Shown piece by piece: positions 8,955 to 16,944 of a DNA stretch of 64,000 nucleotides. Every line of letters starts with the position of its first letter. Position 1 is the first letter of the stretch. The translations under genes and the position numbers were made by a program. Below the pieces are notes generated by a model. That model saw only the letters and a list, made by a program, of their open reading frames with translations, did no database searches and was not told where the DNA came from. Source of the stretch: Actinoallomurus soli. Its GTDB lineage: Bacteria; Actinomycetota; Actinomycetes; Streptosporangiales; Streptosporangiaceae. The stretch lies in contig NZ_JAMXMV010000003.1 in assembly GCF_024055715.1 (NCBI RefSeq), forward strand, positions 496,001 to 560,000. The letters run 5' to 3'.

Positions 8955-9953
8955 GTGAGCGACCTCGTCCTGGTCCTGACGGCCCTGGAGGACGTCACCG
9001 CGGACATGGTGATCAGCGCCCTCAATGAGCATGGCGTCCCTGTGGCCCGGGTCGACCCAGGCGACATCGGGAACGGTCTGACATTCGGCGCCCTGCTCGA
9101 TACCGGAACCCCGGTGTGGCGGGGACGGGTGCGGACTCCCAGCCGACAGGTGGAGTTGGAGGAGGTGGCGGCGGTGTATTACCGCCGCCCCACCCCCTAT
9201 GTCTCCCGGTTCGCCGGCCTCCCTGCGCAGCAGCGGGACTTCGCGTCCGCCGAGGCACGGCACGGGCTGGGCGGGATCCTCAACAATCTGAACGCCCTCT
9301 ACGTCAACCACCCGGCGATGGTGACCCGGGCGGATTTCAAGCCGGCCCAGCTGCAGCGCTTCACCGAACTCGGGTTGCGGATTCCGCCGACGCTGGTCAC
9401 CAACGACGTCGCTCAGTCCCGCGCGTTCGCCGCCGAGCACGGCGCTGTCATCTACAAGACCTTCCGCGGGCTGCCGCCTGCAGAGGATGGGCGCGCGGGC
9501 GCCATCTGGACTCAGCGCGTCGACCCGGAGACCTTCGATGATTCGCTGACGGTCACCGCGCACCTTTTCCAGGCCGAGGTGCCCAAGACCGGTGACGTGC
9601 GCGTGACCGTGGTCGGCCACCGGGTGTTCTCCCAGCAGATCACCACGCCGGATGGCGCACTGGACTGGCGGCGCGGGAACTGGGCCGACCTGGACCACAC
9701 GCCGGTGGCCGTTCCCGGCTCCGTCGTGAGCGCCTTGCAGGATTACCTGGCCTCGTTCGGTCTGGTGTTCGGCTGCTTCGACTTCGCCCTCACCGGGCCT
9801 GCGGACGACCCCGCCCACTGGGTCGCCATCGAATGCAATCCGAACGGCCAATGGGGTTGGCTGCCCGACTCGTCTGCGATCGCTGAGGCGTTCGCGCTCA
9901 TCCTGAGCGGGAAGGAGGCGGTGTTCCATGACGACGCCGATCGACCAGGCTGA
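8955..9953 (+). CDS. tgmB: ATP-grasp ribosomal peptide maturase
   Basis: 332 residues from the GTG at 8955, starting SDLVLVLTALEDVTADMV. It has an N-terminal pre-ATP-grasp domain with YYRRPTPY and an ATP-grasp fold with VIYKTFRG and, near the end, VAIECNPNGQWGWLPDSSA, the metal/ATP-binding motif of graspetide ligases. The family activates Asp/Glu side chains as acyl phosphates and joins them to Thr/Ser or Lys of the precursor. Its end overlaps the methyltransferase start by 26 bases, so the three genes form one operon. Confidence 0.93.
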   Translation: MSDLVLVLTALEDVTADMVISALNEHGVPVARVDPGDIGNGLTFGALLDTGTPVWRGRVRTPSRQVELEEVAAVYYRRPTPYVSRFAGLPAQQRDFASAEARHGLGGILNNLNALYVNHPAMVTRADFKPAQLQRFTELGLRIPPTLVTNDVAQSRAFAAEHGAVIYKTFRGLPPAEDGRAGAIWTQRVDPETFDDSLTVTAHLFQAEVPKTGDVRVTVVGHRVFSQQITTPDGALDWRRGNWADLDHTPVAVPGSVVSALQDYLASFGLVFGCFDFALTGPADDPAHWVAIECNPNGQWGWLPDSSAIAEAFALILSGKEAVFHDDADRPG

Positions 9954-11157
9954 GGCGGGTCGCCTGCGTGCGGCCCTTGCCGAATCACTCGCCCGCGAAG
10001 GCGTGCTCCCCGATCCGGGATGGCGAGCCGCAGTGGAGAAGGTTCCTCGGCACACGTTCGTGCCCGGCTTCTACCTGCCCGCCGAGCAGCGGGACGCCGA
10101 CGGCCTGACGGTGTGGGAGCCGGTCACCGCCGAGCTCGACCGGGACCGCTGGCTGCACGCCGCCTACTCAGACACCACGCTGGTCACACAGTTCGACGGA
10201 GACGAACCCGACTGGAAGGAGCCCGCCCCGCGCTACGGCGGTAGCCCGACCTCCTCCTCCACGCTTCCGTCTCTGGTCATGCGGATGTGGGCCGATGCGG
10301 ATCTGCGGGATGGGCACCGGGTCCTGGAGATCGGCACCGGCACCGGCTATTCCACGGCGCTCGCCTGCGAACGGCTCGGCTCGGACGCCGTCACCTCCAT
10401 CGACGTCGACGGCCGGCGCCTCGATCAGGCCGCCGCCGCCCTGTACGGCTGCGGTTACAGCCCGACCCTCGCCGTCGCCGACGGAGTGTACGGGTACTGG
10501 CCTGAAGCACCTGTCGACCGGATCGTTGCGGCCTGCTCGTTCCGTACCGTCCCGCCTGCCTTGATAGCTCAGACCCGGCCGGGCGGGAAGATCCTCATCA
10601 CCCTCAGCGGCTGGCTGTACGGGTACGCCCGTGTCCTGCTCACCGTCATCGACCGGCACACCGCGCGGGGATCCCTACTGCCCGGGACCGTCTCGTTCAT
10701 GGCGGCGCGTACGCATGCCGCTCCCGCGTTCGGGAACCCCGCCCACTGGGTCGCCGACCTGCCTGAGCGCCCCCGAGTCGCCCGGCACCACCCTGACCGG
10801 ATCACCAGCCCTACCGAGCAGGCGTTCCACCTCCGCTTCCTCGCGCAGGCCGCCGTGCCGTACGCCCAGCTGACCGTCGTGGGAGACGTCCTGCACCTTG
10901 TCGACGTCGTCAGCGGTTCGGCGGCCACCCTCACTCCTGCCGGAGATGACTGGCAGGTGCGCGAGGTCGGCCGGGTCAAGCTGTGGGAACGAATCGAAAG
11001 GATCCTGGACGCCTATGACGTGGCGGGCGAGCCGACGCCGGAAACCTTCTCTCTCCAGGTCACCAGGGGAGAGCAGCGCCTGCGACATCCGCTGATGCCG
11101 GGCCTGACGTTGTCCCCCGGTGACCTCTTCGAGCAGTCGTTCCCGGGGGTCGGGTAG
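9928..11157 (+). CDS. tgmC: PIMT-like methyltransferase of the graspetide system
   Basis: 409 residues. An N-terminal region (PGWRAAVEKVPRHTFVPGFY) and a Rossmann SAM motif VLEIGTGTGYSTALA near residue 132 match the protein-L-isoaspartyl methyltransferase family. A ~200-residue C-terminal extension is typical of the maturase-associated version. In characterised graspetides with such enzymes, a specific Asp of the ester-linked peptide is methylated and collapses to an aspartimide. The same outcome is inferred here. It overlaps tgmB by 26 bases and a convergent tetR gene follows. Confidence 0.9.
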   Translation: MTTPIDQAEAGRLRAALAESLAREGVLPDPGWRAAVEKVPRHTFVPGFYLPAEQRDADGLTVWEPVTAELDRDRWLHAAYSDTTLVTQFDGDEPDWKEPAPRYGGSPTSSSTLPSLVMRMWADADLRDGHRVLEIGTGTGYSTALACERLGSDAVTSIDVDGRRLDQAAAALYGCGYSPTLAVADGVYGYWPEAPVDRIVAACSFRTVPPALIAQTRPGGKILITLSGWLYGYARVLLTVIDRHTARGSLLPGTVSFMAARTHAAPAFGNPAHWVADLPERPRVARHHPDRITSPTEQAFHLRFLAQAAVPYAQLTVVGDVLHLVDVVSGSAATLTPAGDDWQVREVGRVKLWERIERILDAYDVAGEPTPETFSLQVTRGEQRLRHPLMPGLTLSPGDLFEQSFPGVG

Positions 11158-11214
11158 CCGATCCGCCGGGCTGCCACCGCCCCCGTGCTTTCGCAGGTGC
11201 CGACGGCCTGCGGT

Positions 11215-11829
11215 TCAGCCCTCTGGAGGTGCGGGCGTCGTCATGACGCGGCGCCAGACCTCGATGGTCGTCTCGGCGGCCCGCGCCAACTGATCGTCGG
11301 GAGATCGGGAGGCCTGGTAGAAGGTCCGCTCGGTCATCCAGCACAGGGCGCGCGCCAGGGCCGTGGCGTCCTGCGGCCCGTCCCCGTCGGGCACGCCCGC
11401 ACGCGCGAGCACGCCGCGCATCGTCGCGGCGAACGACTCCACGGTCTCGTCCCACGCGGCGCCGATGTCAGCGTGCGCGGTGCCGTACTCGACGGCGGCG
11501 CGCATGACCGTGCCGTGGTCGCGCCACATCTTCTCCACGCTCTCGACCGCCCGCTCCATGGCGTCGATCGGCGATGACGCCAGATCGTCGGCGGTGATCG
11601 ATGCCTCCTGGCGGATCTCGGCCATCGTGCGGCGGACCAGCGCCGCGAGCACCTCGTGCTTGGAACCGAAGTAGAAGTACATCGATCCGCGGGAGATGCC
11701 GGCCCCGCGGGCGATCGCATCGACCGTCATCCGCTCCAGGCCGGTCTGTCCGAGGAGGACCTCAGCCGCGTCGAGGAGCGCCTGCTCCCGCCGGTCCCCC
11801 TTGCTCGGAGCGCCAGCTCGCCTGCTCAT
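11215..11829 (-). CDS. TetR family regulator
   Basis: 204 residues from the ATG at 11829, chosen for the GGAGGGGAC ribosome site. The N-terminal HTH is clear (TVDAIARGAGISRGSMYFYFGSK). The helical ligand domain contains the TERTFYQASRSPD stretch seen in EthR-like members. It is divergent from a short-chain dehydrogenase whose promoter region contains an inverted repeat, so it probably represses itself and that gene. The ligand is unknown. Confidence 0.88.
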   Translation of the reverse strand: MSRRAGAPSKGDRREQALLDAAEVLLGQTGLERMTVDAIARGAGISRGSMYFYFGSKHEVLAALVRRTMAEIRQEASITADDLASSPIDAMERAVESVEKMWRDHGTVMRAAVEYGTAHADIGAAWDETVESFAATMRGVLARAGVPDGDGPQDATALARALCWMTERTFYQASRSPDDQLARAAETTIEVWRRVMTTPAPPEG

Positions 11830-11874
11830 CGTCCCCTCCCTGCCCCTCGATGAGACTACCGTAATCGACGGAGT

Positions 11875-11890
11875 GCAGATAAAAGTCTGC
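11875..11890. promoter_or_regulatory. Candidate TetR operator
   Basis: GCAGA-taaaag-TCTGC in the 80-base gap between the divergent tetR and SDR genes. Arms are only 5 bases but perfect and well placed to block both promoters. Confidence 0.4.
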
Positions 11891-11909
11891 GCTGTGTACA
11901 GTGAGAGAC

Positions 11910-12758
11910 ATGAACAGGACATTTCTGATCACCGGGGTCAGCAGCGGTCTGGGCCGGGCCCTCGCCTCCGGCGCCCTCCAGGCCGGTCACACCGTCGTCG
12001 GGACGGTGCGCAGGCAGGCCGACGCGGAGGAGTTCGCGGCCCTGAGCCCCGACCGCGCCCACGCACGCCTCCTCGACGTCACCGACGAGACCGCGGTCCA
12101 CTCCGTCGTGGAGGAGGTGGAGGCATCCGTCGGCCCCATCGACGTGCTGATCGCCAACGCCGGTTACGGCGTGGAGGGGACCTTCGAGGAGACGCCGCTG
12201 CGCGAGCTCCGCGCGCAGTTCGAGGTCAACGTGTTCGGCGCCGCCGCGACCGTACGGGCGGTCCTTCCGTACATGCGCGAGCGCCGAGGCGGGCACATCC
12301 TCGCCGTGACCTCGATGGGCGGCCTGGCCGGTTTCCCCGGCGTCTCGGCGTACTGCGGCAGCAAGTACGCGCTCGAAGGCATCCTCGATGCGGTCCGGAA
12401 GGAGGTCGGCGGGTTCGGCATCCGCGTCACCGCCGTCGAACCCGGATCCTTCCGCACCGACTGGGCCGGACGCTCGATGGTCCGCGTGCCGCGCAGCGTT
12501 CCCGACTACGACGAGATCTTCGAGCCGATCCGCGCGGCCCGGCAGGCGGCCAGCGGCAACCAGCTCGGCGACCCCGACAAGGCGGCGACGGCCGTCCTGC
12601 GCATCCTCGACGAGCCCGACCCGCCCGCCCACCTGGTGCTCGGCTCCGACGCGCTGGGTCTCGTACGCGCCGCACGAGCGGACCTGGACAAGGACCTGGA
12701 CACATGGGAGGAGCTGTCCCGCTCGACCGACTTTTCCGACGGCCACCAGATCGCCTAG
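11910..12758 (+). CDS. Short-chain dehydrogenase/reductase
   Basis: 282 residues from the ATG at 11910; an in-frame GTG lies 9 bases upstream. Classical SDR motifs: cofactor site TFLITGVSSGLGRAL at the N-terminus, NAG in IANAGYGVEGTFEE, catalytic Ser in VTSMGGLAGFPG and the YCGSK Tyr-Lys pair near residue 150. It resembles SDRs that act on lipophilic ketones or alcohols; the substrate is unknown. Transcribed divergently from the tetR gene, which likely controls it. Confidence 0.9.
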   Translation: MNRTFLITGVSSGLGRALASGALQAGHTVVGTVRRQADAEEFAALSPDRAHARLLDVTDETAVHSVVEEVEASVGPIDVLIANAGYGVEGTFEETPLRELRAQFEVNVFGAAATVRAVLPYMRERRGGHILAVTSMGGLAGFPGVSAYCGSKYALEGILDAVRKEVGGFGIRVTAVEPGSFRTDWAGRSMVRVPRSVPDYDEIFEPIRAARQAASGNQLGDPDKAATAVLRILDEPDPPAHLVLGSDALGLVRAARADLDKDLDTWEELSRSTDFSDGHQIA

Positions 12759-13086
12759 CGCCTCGGACGGCGGCCCCACCGCTTCCATTCCGTGACGCCG
12801 GTGAGTCTTTCCAGGACCCACATCAACTGAGCGTACGGACAGGAGAAAATCCGTAGTCAGGGACCCGACGACCTTTTCAACTTCATTTGGGCTGGTCAAC
12901 GACGCACCCACCCCACATGCATCACATACTGACAGGTGGCGAATGCGGCGTGTAATGTGACGAATGGCAAAGAAGTGGGCGAACAGTGAGACATGAGCGT
13001 TATCTGCCCGATAGTGTGCCGCATGCGCCGCTGATGAGCAGTCTCGCGGCGCTCTCAGACCTACTTCCCTTCGCTGGAGGTACTGC
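12759..13086. other. Intergenic region upstream of a secreted protein gene
   Basis: 328 bases, more AT-rich than the surroundings around 12870-12990. It includes a short inverted repeat TACGGA-N10-TCCGTA (12834-12855). I see no coding frame with support and no convincing promoter. A CTGGAGG ribosome site precedes the next ATG. Confidence 0.4.
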
Positions 13087-13623
13087 ATGCGCCTGAAAAG
13101 GGCGACTCTCACTTTCGCCGGCGCGGCGGCCGCTCTCGCCGTCACCACCCTGGCCGCGTCCCCCGCGTGGGCCTGCAACGACCGTGACCCCGGGCTGAAG
13201 CTCTCGGTCAAGTGCAGCGGGAACGGCCAGCCGACCTGGACGGTCAGCAACCCGAACCCCTGGTTCGTGCCGTTCACCTGGAGCGAGGGCAAGCACGCTC
13301 CCATGAGCCCCAGGATCCTCGCACCCGGCCGCAGCGAGGTCACGCTGAAGGGTCACCCCTCAGTGGTGATCGTGGTGGCCTACAACCCCGAAACCCGGGC
13401 GGTCTGGAAGGGCCACGGTGCGTTCGGTGTGAAGCACTGCGCGGCGGCCCCGACCCCGCCGAAGAAGTCCCACAAGCCGTCGAAGCCGGGCGCCCCCAAG
13501 CCCAGCCCGACGCCGAGCAAGACCAGCGCCAAGCCGCAGAAGGCGACGCCGGCCCCGGCCGCGCCCACCGGCGAGGCCCGTCCGGCGACGCCGGTCAAGG
13601 CGCAGCCGAAGTTCACCGGCTGA
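13087..13623 (+). CDS. Secreted protein of unknown function with Pro/Lys-rich tail
   Basis: 178 residues. The Sec signal peptide is clear: MRLKRATLTFAG, a hydrophobic core, then a cleavage site after SPAWA. The mature part has three cysteines (CNDRD at its start, VKCSG, VKHCAAA) and a beta-rich segment (QPTWTVSNPNPWFVPFTW) that looks like a small immunoglobulin-like or carbohydrate-binding fold. The last ~65 residues are low-complexity Pro/Ala/Lys/Thr, a likely wall-spanning linker, with no sortase motif or membrane anchor. I do not recognise the family. The next gene is a cell-wall L,D-transpeptidase. Confidence 0.8.
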   Translation: MRLKRATLTFAGAAAALAVTTLAASPAWACNDRDPGLKLSVKCSGNGQPTWTVSNPNPWFVPFTWSEGKHAPMSPRILAPGRSEVTLKGHPSVVIVVAYNPETRAVWKGHGAFGVKHCAAAPTPPKKSHKPSKPGAPKPSPTPSKTSAKPQKATPAPAAPTGEARPATPVKAQPKFTG

Positions 13624-13686
13624 CGTACGACGGCTGACCGTCGGCCACGGGAGGGCGCGATCCCGAGGACGACGGACGCTCGCAGA

Positions 13687-13714
13687 CGGTCCGGGAAGGC
13701 ATGTCCCAGGACCG
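13687..13714 (+). terminator. Hairpin downstream of the secreted protein gene (first of two)
   Basis: GGTCCGGGA pairs with TCCCAGGACC around a 7-base loop, with one bulged A. It is a degenerate copy of the stronger hairpin about 50 bases downstream. No T-run, as is common for actinomycete terminators. Confidence 0.45.
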
Positions 13715-13735
13715 GCCGGCGAACGAACGCTCACA

Positions 13736-13767
13736 GGCGGCCCGGGAAGGCGCGTTCCCGGGCCGTC
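13736..13767 (+). terminator. Strong intrinsic-type hairpin between secreted protein and L,D-transpeptidase genes
   Basis: CGGCCCGGGAA and TTCCCGGGCCG form a perfect 11-base stem with a 6-base loop, extendable by a G-T and a G-C pair. It lies 40 bases before the next ATG, so it could terminate upstream transcription or attenuate the transpeptidase gene. Confidence 0.6.
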
Positions 13768-13808
13768 CGCGCGTCCTCCAACCCGCGATTCGCTAAGGAG
13801 CGAGACCG

Positions 13809-14582
13809 ATGTCCATCAGCACGGCCGTGTCCCGGCCCCGCTGGGCGGCCGCGACGATCGGCGTCGCCCTCGTTGTCACGCTGACCGGCTGCGGCGGCGG
13901 CTCCGCCCACTCGAGCAAGAAGACCCCGGCGGCGGGAACGAACTCGACGGCGGCCGCCACGAACGCGGTGAACTTCGGCGACGGCCCGAGCACGATCGCC
14001 ACCGCGCGTACGAAGACGGTGCAGATCTACCAGAACCCCGGGGACGCCGAGCCGAGCATGCGGCTGAAAAACCCCAACCCGGACGGCGTCACACGGGTCT
14101 TCCTCGTGATCGGCACCCAGCCCGGCTGGCTGCACGTCCTGCTGCCGGCGCCGCCGAACGGCAGCCAGGGCTGGATCGCCGCGAAGGACGTCACCACGGC
14201 CAAGACCAGCTACTGGGTGCAGGTCCTGCAGTCCAAGCACCGAGTGAAGGTCTACCAGGGCAAGAAGGTGCTGATCGACACCCCGGCCGCGATCGGCAAG
14301 GCCGACACCCCGACACCCGGCGGCCGGTACTACCTCACCGAACTGCTGCAGGCGCCGAACCCCAAGGGCGCGTACGGCCCGTACGCCTACGGCCTGAACG
14401 GCTACTCCACGACGCTCACCCAGTTCAACGGCCAGGACCCCATCATCGGCATCCACGGCACGAACGAGCCAAAGTCGCTCGGCACCTCCGTCAGCCACGG
14501 CTGCGTACGGGTCGGCAACGATGTGATCACCAAGATGGCGAAGATGCTGCCGCTCGGCACCCCGGTGCAGATCGCGTCCTAG
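13809..14582 (+). CDS. L,D-transpeptidase lipoprotein (YkuD domain)
   Basis: 257 residues. The N-terminus is a lipoprotein signal with lipobox LTGC followed by a Gly/Ser linker. The C-terminal YkuD catalytic domain has IGIHGTNEP and SHGCVRVGN, the conserved His and catalytic Cys (about residue 232). Such enzymes form 3-3 cross-links in peptidoglycan or attach proteins to it, and resist most beta-lactams. The region between (~60-130) is SH3-like (PGWLHVLLPAPPNGSQGWI). It is anchored outside the membrane. A strong hairpin precedes it. Confidence 0.92.
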   Translation: MSISTAVSRPRWAAATIGVALVVTLTGCGGGSAHSSKKTPAAGTNSTAAATNAVNFGDGPSTIATARTKTVQIYQNPGDAEPSMRLKNPNPDGVTRVFLVIGTQPGWLHVLLPAPPNGSQGWIAAKDVTTAKTSYWVQVLQSKHRVKVYQGKKVLIDTPAAIGKADTPTPGGRYYLTELLQAPNPKGAYGPYAYGLNGYSTTLTQFNGQDPIIGIHGTNEPKSLGTSVSHGCVRVGNDVITKMAKMLPLGTPVQIAS

Positions 14583-14655
14583 GAACGTTCACAAGGACGA
14601 CCACCACCACCGCGCGGTCCAGCGGGTCCTCGGCGACCCCTTGTCCGCACTCGGG

Positions 14656-15180
14656 CTAGCCGACGTTCTCCATCCAGAACGGGCGGCCACCGTGGGAAGC
14701 GTCTTGGACGATGAGGCTCTTTCGGCCGCCGCCGGTACTGGAGCCGCCTACTGCGAGGTAACCGGACAGGTGAGAGTAGGTGGGATTGAAACCCCACCTG
14801 ATCTCGTCGCGGGGGTGCAAGTAGTCCTGGTAGAGGTAGTAGAGATGGTCTTGCTGGTTGCTGGTCCAGAAGACGCGGATGGCCTTGTTGTTCACCTCAC
14901 TGTCGTTGCTGGCCCAGGGAATCCATAGGGAGCCGTTCCAGGTGCTGTTGGGCTGGACCGTGACCCTGGCGCCGCTCTCAAAGTTGGAGAGCTGCACCTG
15001 AACCGGGAGTGTATTCACCACTTGCCTGATGTCGGTGACATTTGCTCTGACCTTGGGTCCGGATTCGGCGTAGGTCGGGAATATTGGCGCGGCGGCGTCG
15101 GCGCGCGGGGAGGCGATGAGCGATCCACCAGTGATGAGCACGGTGGCACAGGCGGTGACGGTACGGCGAACAGCTTTCAT
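14656..15180 (-). CDS. Secreted protein of unknown family ending in GRPFWMENVG
   Basis: 174 residues from the ATG at 15180, preferred because AGGAAGG lies 7 bases upstream; an in-frame ATG six bases earlier is too close to that site. The signal peptide (MKAVRRTVTACATVLITGG) ends near PRADA. The mature part is acidic and aromatic, with GSLWIPWASNDSE and HLYYLYQDYLHP, and lacks cysteines. No family recognised. A decayed paralogue lies immediately upstream and shares the WIPW and PF-MEN-G elements, so this looks like a duplicated secreted factor. Confidence 0.75.
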   Translation of the reverse strand: MKAVRRTVTACATVLITGGSLIASPRADAAAPIFPTYAESGPKVRANVTDIRQVVNTLPVQVQLSNFESGARVTVQPNSTWNGSLWIPWASNDSEVNNKAIRVFWTSNQQDHLYYLYQDYLHPRDEIRWGFNPTYSHLSGYLAVGGSSTGGGRKSLIVQDASHGGRPFWMENVG

Positions 15181-15268
15181 CTGCATGCCTTCCTGAGGTG
15201 GCGAACTTGCACGGATAGCAGGCGAGTAGAGACGACGTGCGGGTTTGACTCGTGGTCGTCGGCCGGCA

Positions 15269-15464
15269 CTAGCCGATGTTCTCCATGAATGGCGAGCCAT
15301 CGCTCCGGACGATGCCGACCCAGGGGATCCACGGTGACAAGCGCCCTGATGGTGGCTGCGGATCCGACGCCTTCAGGCGAGGTGACGGCGTTTCCGGTGG
15401 CCGGGACGACTGCTGTGATCGCAATGGCCACAGCGGATCCGACTGCGGCGGCGAGGTGGCGCAT
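15269..15464 (-). pseudogene. Decayed paralogue of the neighbouring secreted protein
   Basis: A signal peptide starts at the ATG at 15464 (MRHLAAAVGSAVAIAITAVV to about TGNA), with a GGAGGAACC ribosome site. After VTVD the reading frame is lost. In another frame the next codons read PWIPWVGIVRSDGSPFMENIG and stop at 15269. That matches the WIPW and PFWMENVG elements of the intact downstream gene, whose middle ~100 residues are absent here. The picture is a tandem duplicate with internal deletion and frameshift. An artefact of assembly is the alternative. Confidence 0.65.
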
Positions 15465-15792
15465 GGGGTTCCTCCTGCAGTGATCGGAGCGCCCAAGATC
15501 ACGGCGGGTGTTACCCAGGGCATCCTCGCATTATTCACGCTCTGAAATATGCCTGCTACAGTGCGTGTCCTCCCGCCGGTGGTGCATCCTGGCATTCTGT
15601 CGAGTCGTCCTCCTGCGCGCGGTCCAGCGAGTGAGCCGGTCCCGGTCGATCAAGTGGACGCCGTCGCACTCGGCCGCCGGCACCCGGCCGGCCACATTGC
15701 CCTCCGCTTCGTGTTAGGTCCGCTGCTCTCCGGGTACCCCTGCGCACCAACCCCGACGAAGAACGGTTCAACGCGGAAGAAAAGGTGCAGGC
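15465..15792. other. Intergenic region with divergent promoters
   Basis: 328 bases between the pseudogene start and the holin-X gene. Besides the sigma-B-type site at 15711, a sigma-70-like pair TTCACG-N17-TACAGT lies near 15535-15563 on the + strand. No supported coding frame. Confidence 0.4.
15711..15737 (+). promoter_or_regulatory. Candidate sigma-B-type stress promoter of the holin-X/DUF3618 operon
   Basis: GTGTT-N16-GGGTAC, 55 bases before the ATG, fits the streptomycete sigma-B consensus (GNNT-N14-16-GGGTAY). Nearly the same arrangement (GCGTT-N16-GGGTAC) precedes the DUF4235 gene at 36761, which strengthens both calls. Confidence 0.6.
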
Positions 15793-16239
15793 ATGGCGAG
15801 CGGCGTCCGTCCTCCCACGAAGAGCCCGTCTGATACGTCTACGGAGCACGACGAGTCGACCGGCGAGCTCGTCGGCAAGGCGACGCGGCAGCTCAGCGAG
15901 CTGGTCCACCAGGAGCTGGCGCTGGCGAAGGCCGAGCTGACCGAGAAGGGCAAGGAGGCGGGACGCGGCGCCGGGCTGTTCGGCGGCGCCGGCACCGTGG
16001 CCTTCTACGGCGGCGCCACGCTCGTCGGCGCGGCGGTCGCGGCCCTCGCGGTCGCGCTGCCGGTCTGGGCGGCCGCACTGATCGTCGGCGTGGTGCTGCT
16101 GGCGATCGCCGGGCTCCTGGCCGCCGCGGGGCGGTCACGGATGCGCCGGGCGACGCCACCCGTACCCGAGCAGACCGCCGAATCCGTGAAGACCGATGTG
16201 CACGAGATCAAGGACCACCTCAAGGAAAGGCACGCGTGA
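15793..16239 (+). CDS. Phage holin-like membrane protein (actinobacterial Holin-X, DUF1469)
   Basis: 148 residues. The amphipathic N-terminal part ATRQLSELVHQELALAKAEL is the hallmark of the family. Two long hydrophobic helices follow (about residues 66-88 and 92-113) with a short charged C-terminal tail. Despite the name these are chromosomal membrane proteins of unclear function, often stress-induced. The gene overlaps the DUF3618 gene by one base (TGATG) and a sigma-B-type promoter precedes the pair. Confidence 0.88.
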   Translation: MASGVRPPTKSPSDTSTEHDESTGELVGKATRQLSELVHQELALAKAELTEKGKEAGRGAGLFGGAGTVAFYGGATLVGAAVAALAVALPVWAAALIVGVVLLAIAGLLAAAGRSRMRRATPPVPEQTAESVKTDVHEIKDHLKERHA

Positions 16240-16814
16240 TGAGTGACTCCCCGACGGCGGGCGGCGCCGAAGAGAACGCGAAGAAGAAGAAGACACAGGC
16301 CGGTGACCAGGAGGAGCTGAAGGCCGACATCGAGCGGACCCGGGAGGAGCTGGGCGAGACGGTCGAGGCGCTGGCGGAGAAGGCCAACGTGCCCGCGCGG
16401 GTTCGCGGCAAGGCGACCCAGCTGCGCGAGCAGGCCACCGACACGTTCGGGACGCTGACGCAGACGGTGCGCGAGAAGGCTCCGCAGCTGCGCGAACAGG
16501 CGACCGGCACGATCGGGACGCTGACGCAGACGGTGCGCGAGAAGGCTCCGCAGCTGCGCGAACAGGCGACCGGGACCATCGGGACGCTGACGCAGACGGT
16601 GCGCGAGAAGGCCCCGCAGGTGCGGGAGCAGGTGGCGGGGCCGGTGGCCAAGGTGGGTCAGGCCGTGCCCGAGCCCGCGCGGCGAACGGTGGCGCGCACC
16701 GGGCGGCAGGCGACGCGGGCCGCGGGTGAGCGGCCCGAGGCCCTCTACGCCGCGGCCGCGGTGTGCGTGGCGGCCGGCGTGTGGCTGTGGCGCCGGGGGC
16801 GCAAGCGCCGCTGA
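16239..16814 (+). CDS. DUF3618 family protein with internal 22-residue repeats
   Basis: 191 residues from the ATG at 16239. The DUF3618 core is ELKADIERTREELGETVEAL. It is followed by three near-identical 22-residue repeats (LREQATGTIGTLTQTVREKAPQ type), predicted to form a long amphipathic helix or coiled coil, then a C-terminal membrane helix (LYAAAAVCVAAGVWLWRRG) and a basic tail. Companion of holin-X proteins in many actinomycetes; likely a membrane-associated stress protein. The expanded repeat is unusual for the family. Confidence 0.85.
   Translation: MSDSPTAGGAEENAKKKKTQAGDQEELKADIERTREELGETVEALAEKANVPARVRGKATQLREQATDTFGTLTQTVREKAPQLREQATGTIGTLTQTVREKAPQLREQATGTIGTLTQTVREKAPQVREQVAGPVAKVGQAVPEPARRTVARTGRQATRAAGERPEALYAAAAVCVAAGVWLWRRGRKRR
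16422..16619 (+). repeat. Three tandem 66-base repeats inside the DUF3618 gene
   Basis: Three copies of a 66-base unit beginning CTGCGCGA and ending CCGCAG, with copies 2 and 3 almost identical. In frame (22 codons each), so copy-number change would alter helix length without breaking the protein. Confidence 0.9.
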
Positions 16815-16944
16815 CGACACGACTCCGCCCGGCGATCGGATGTCATGAGACCCGGTCGCCGGGCGGTCCAGTCTCAGCGGAACCGCCGAGGGTCTCCGTG
16901 GCGCCGGTGACGAAGACCCTCGGCGGAGATGGCGGTGGTGCCGC

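Noticed and set aside
15793-16239. Treating the holin-like gene as a prophage marker
   Set aside because: Holin-X proteins are chromosomal in many actinomycetes, and no other phage gene (integrase, capsid, lysin) is seen.
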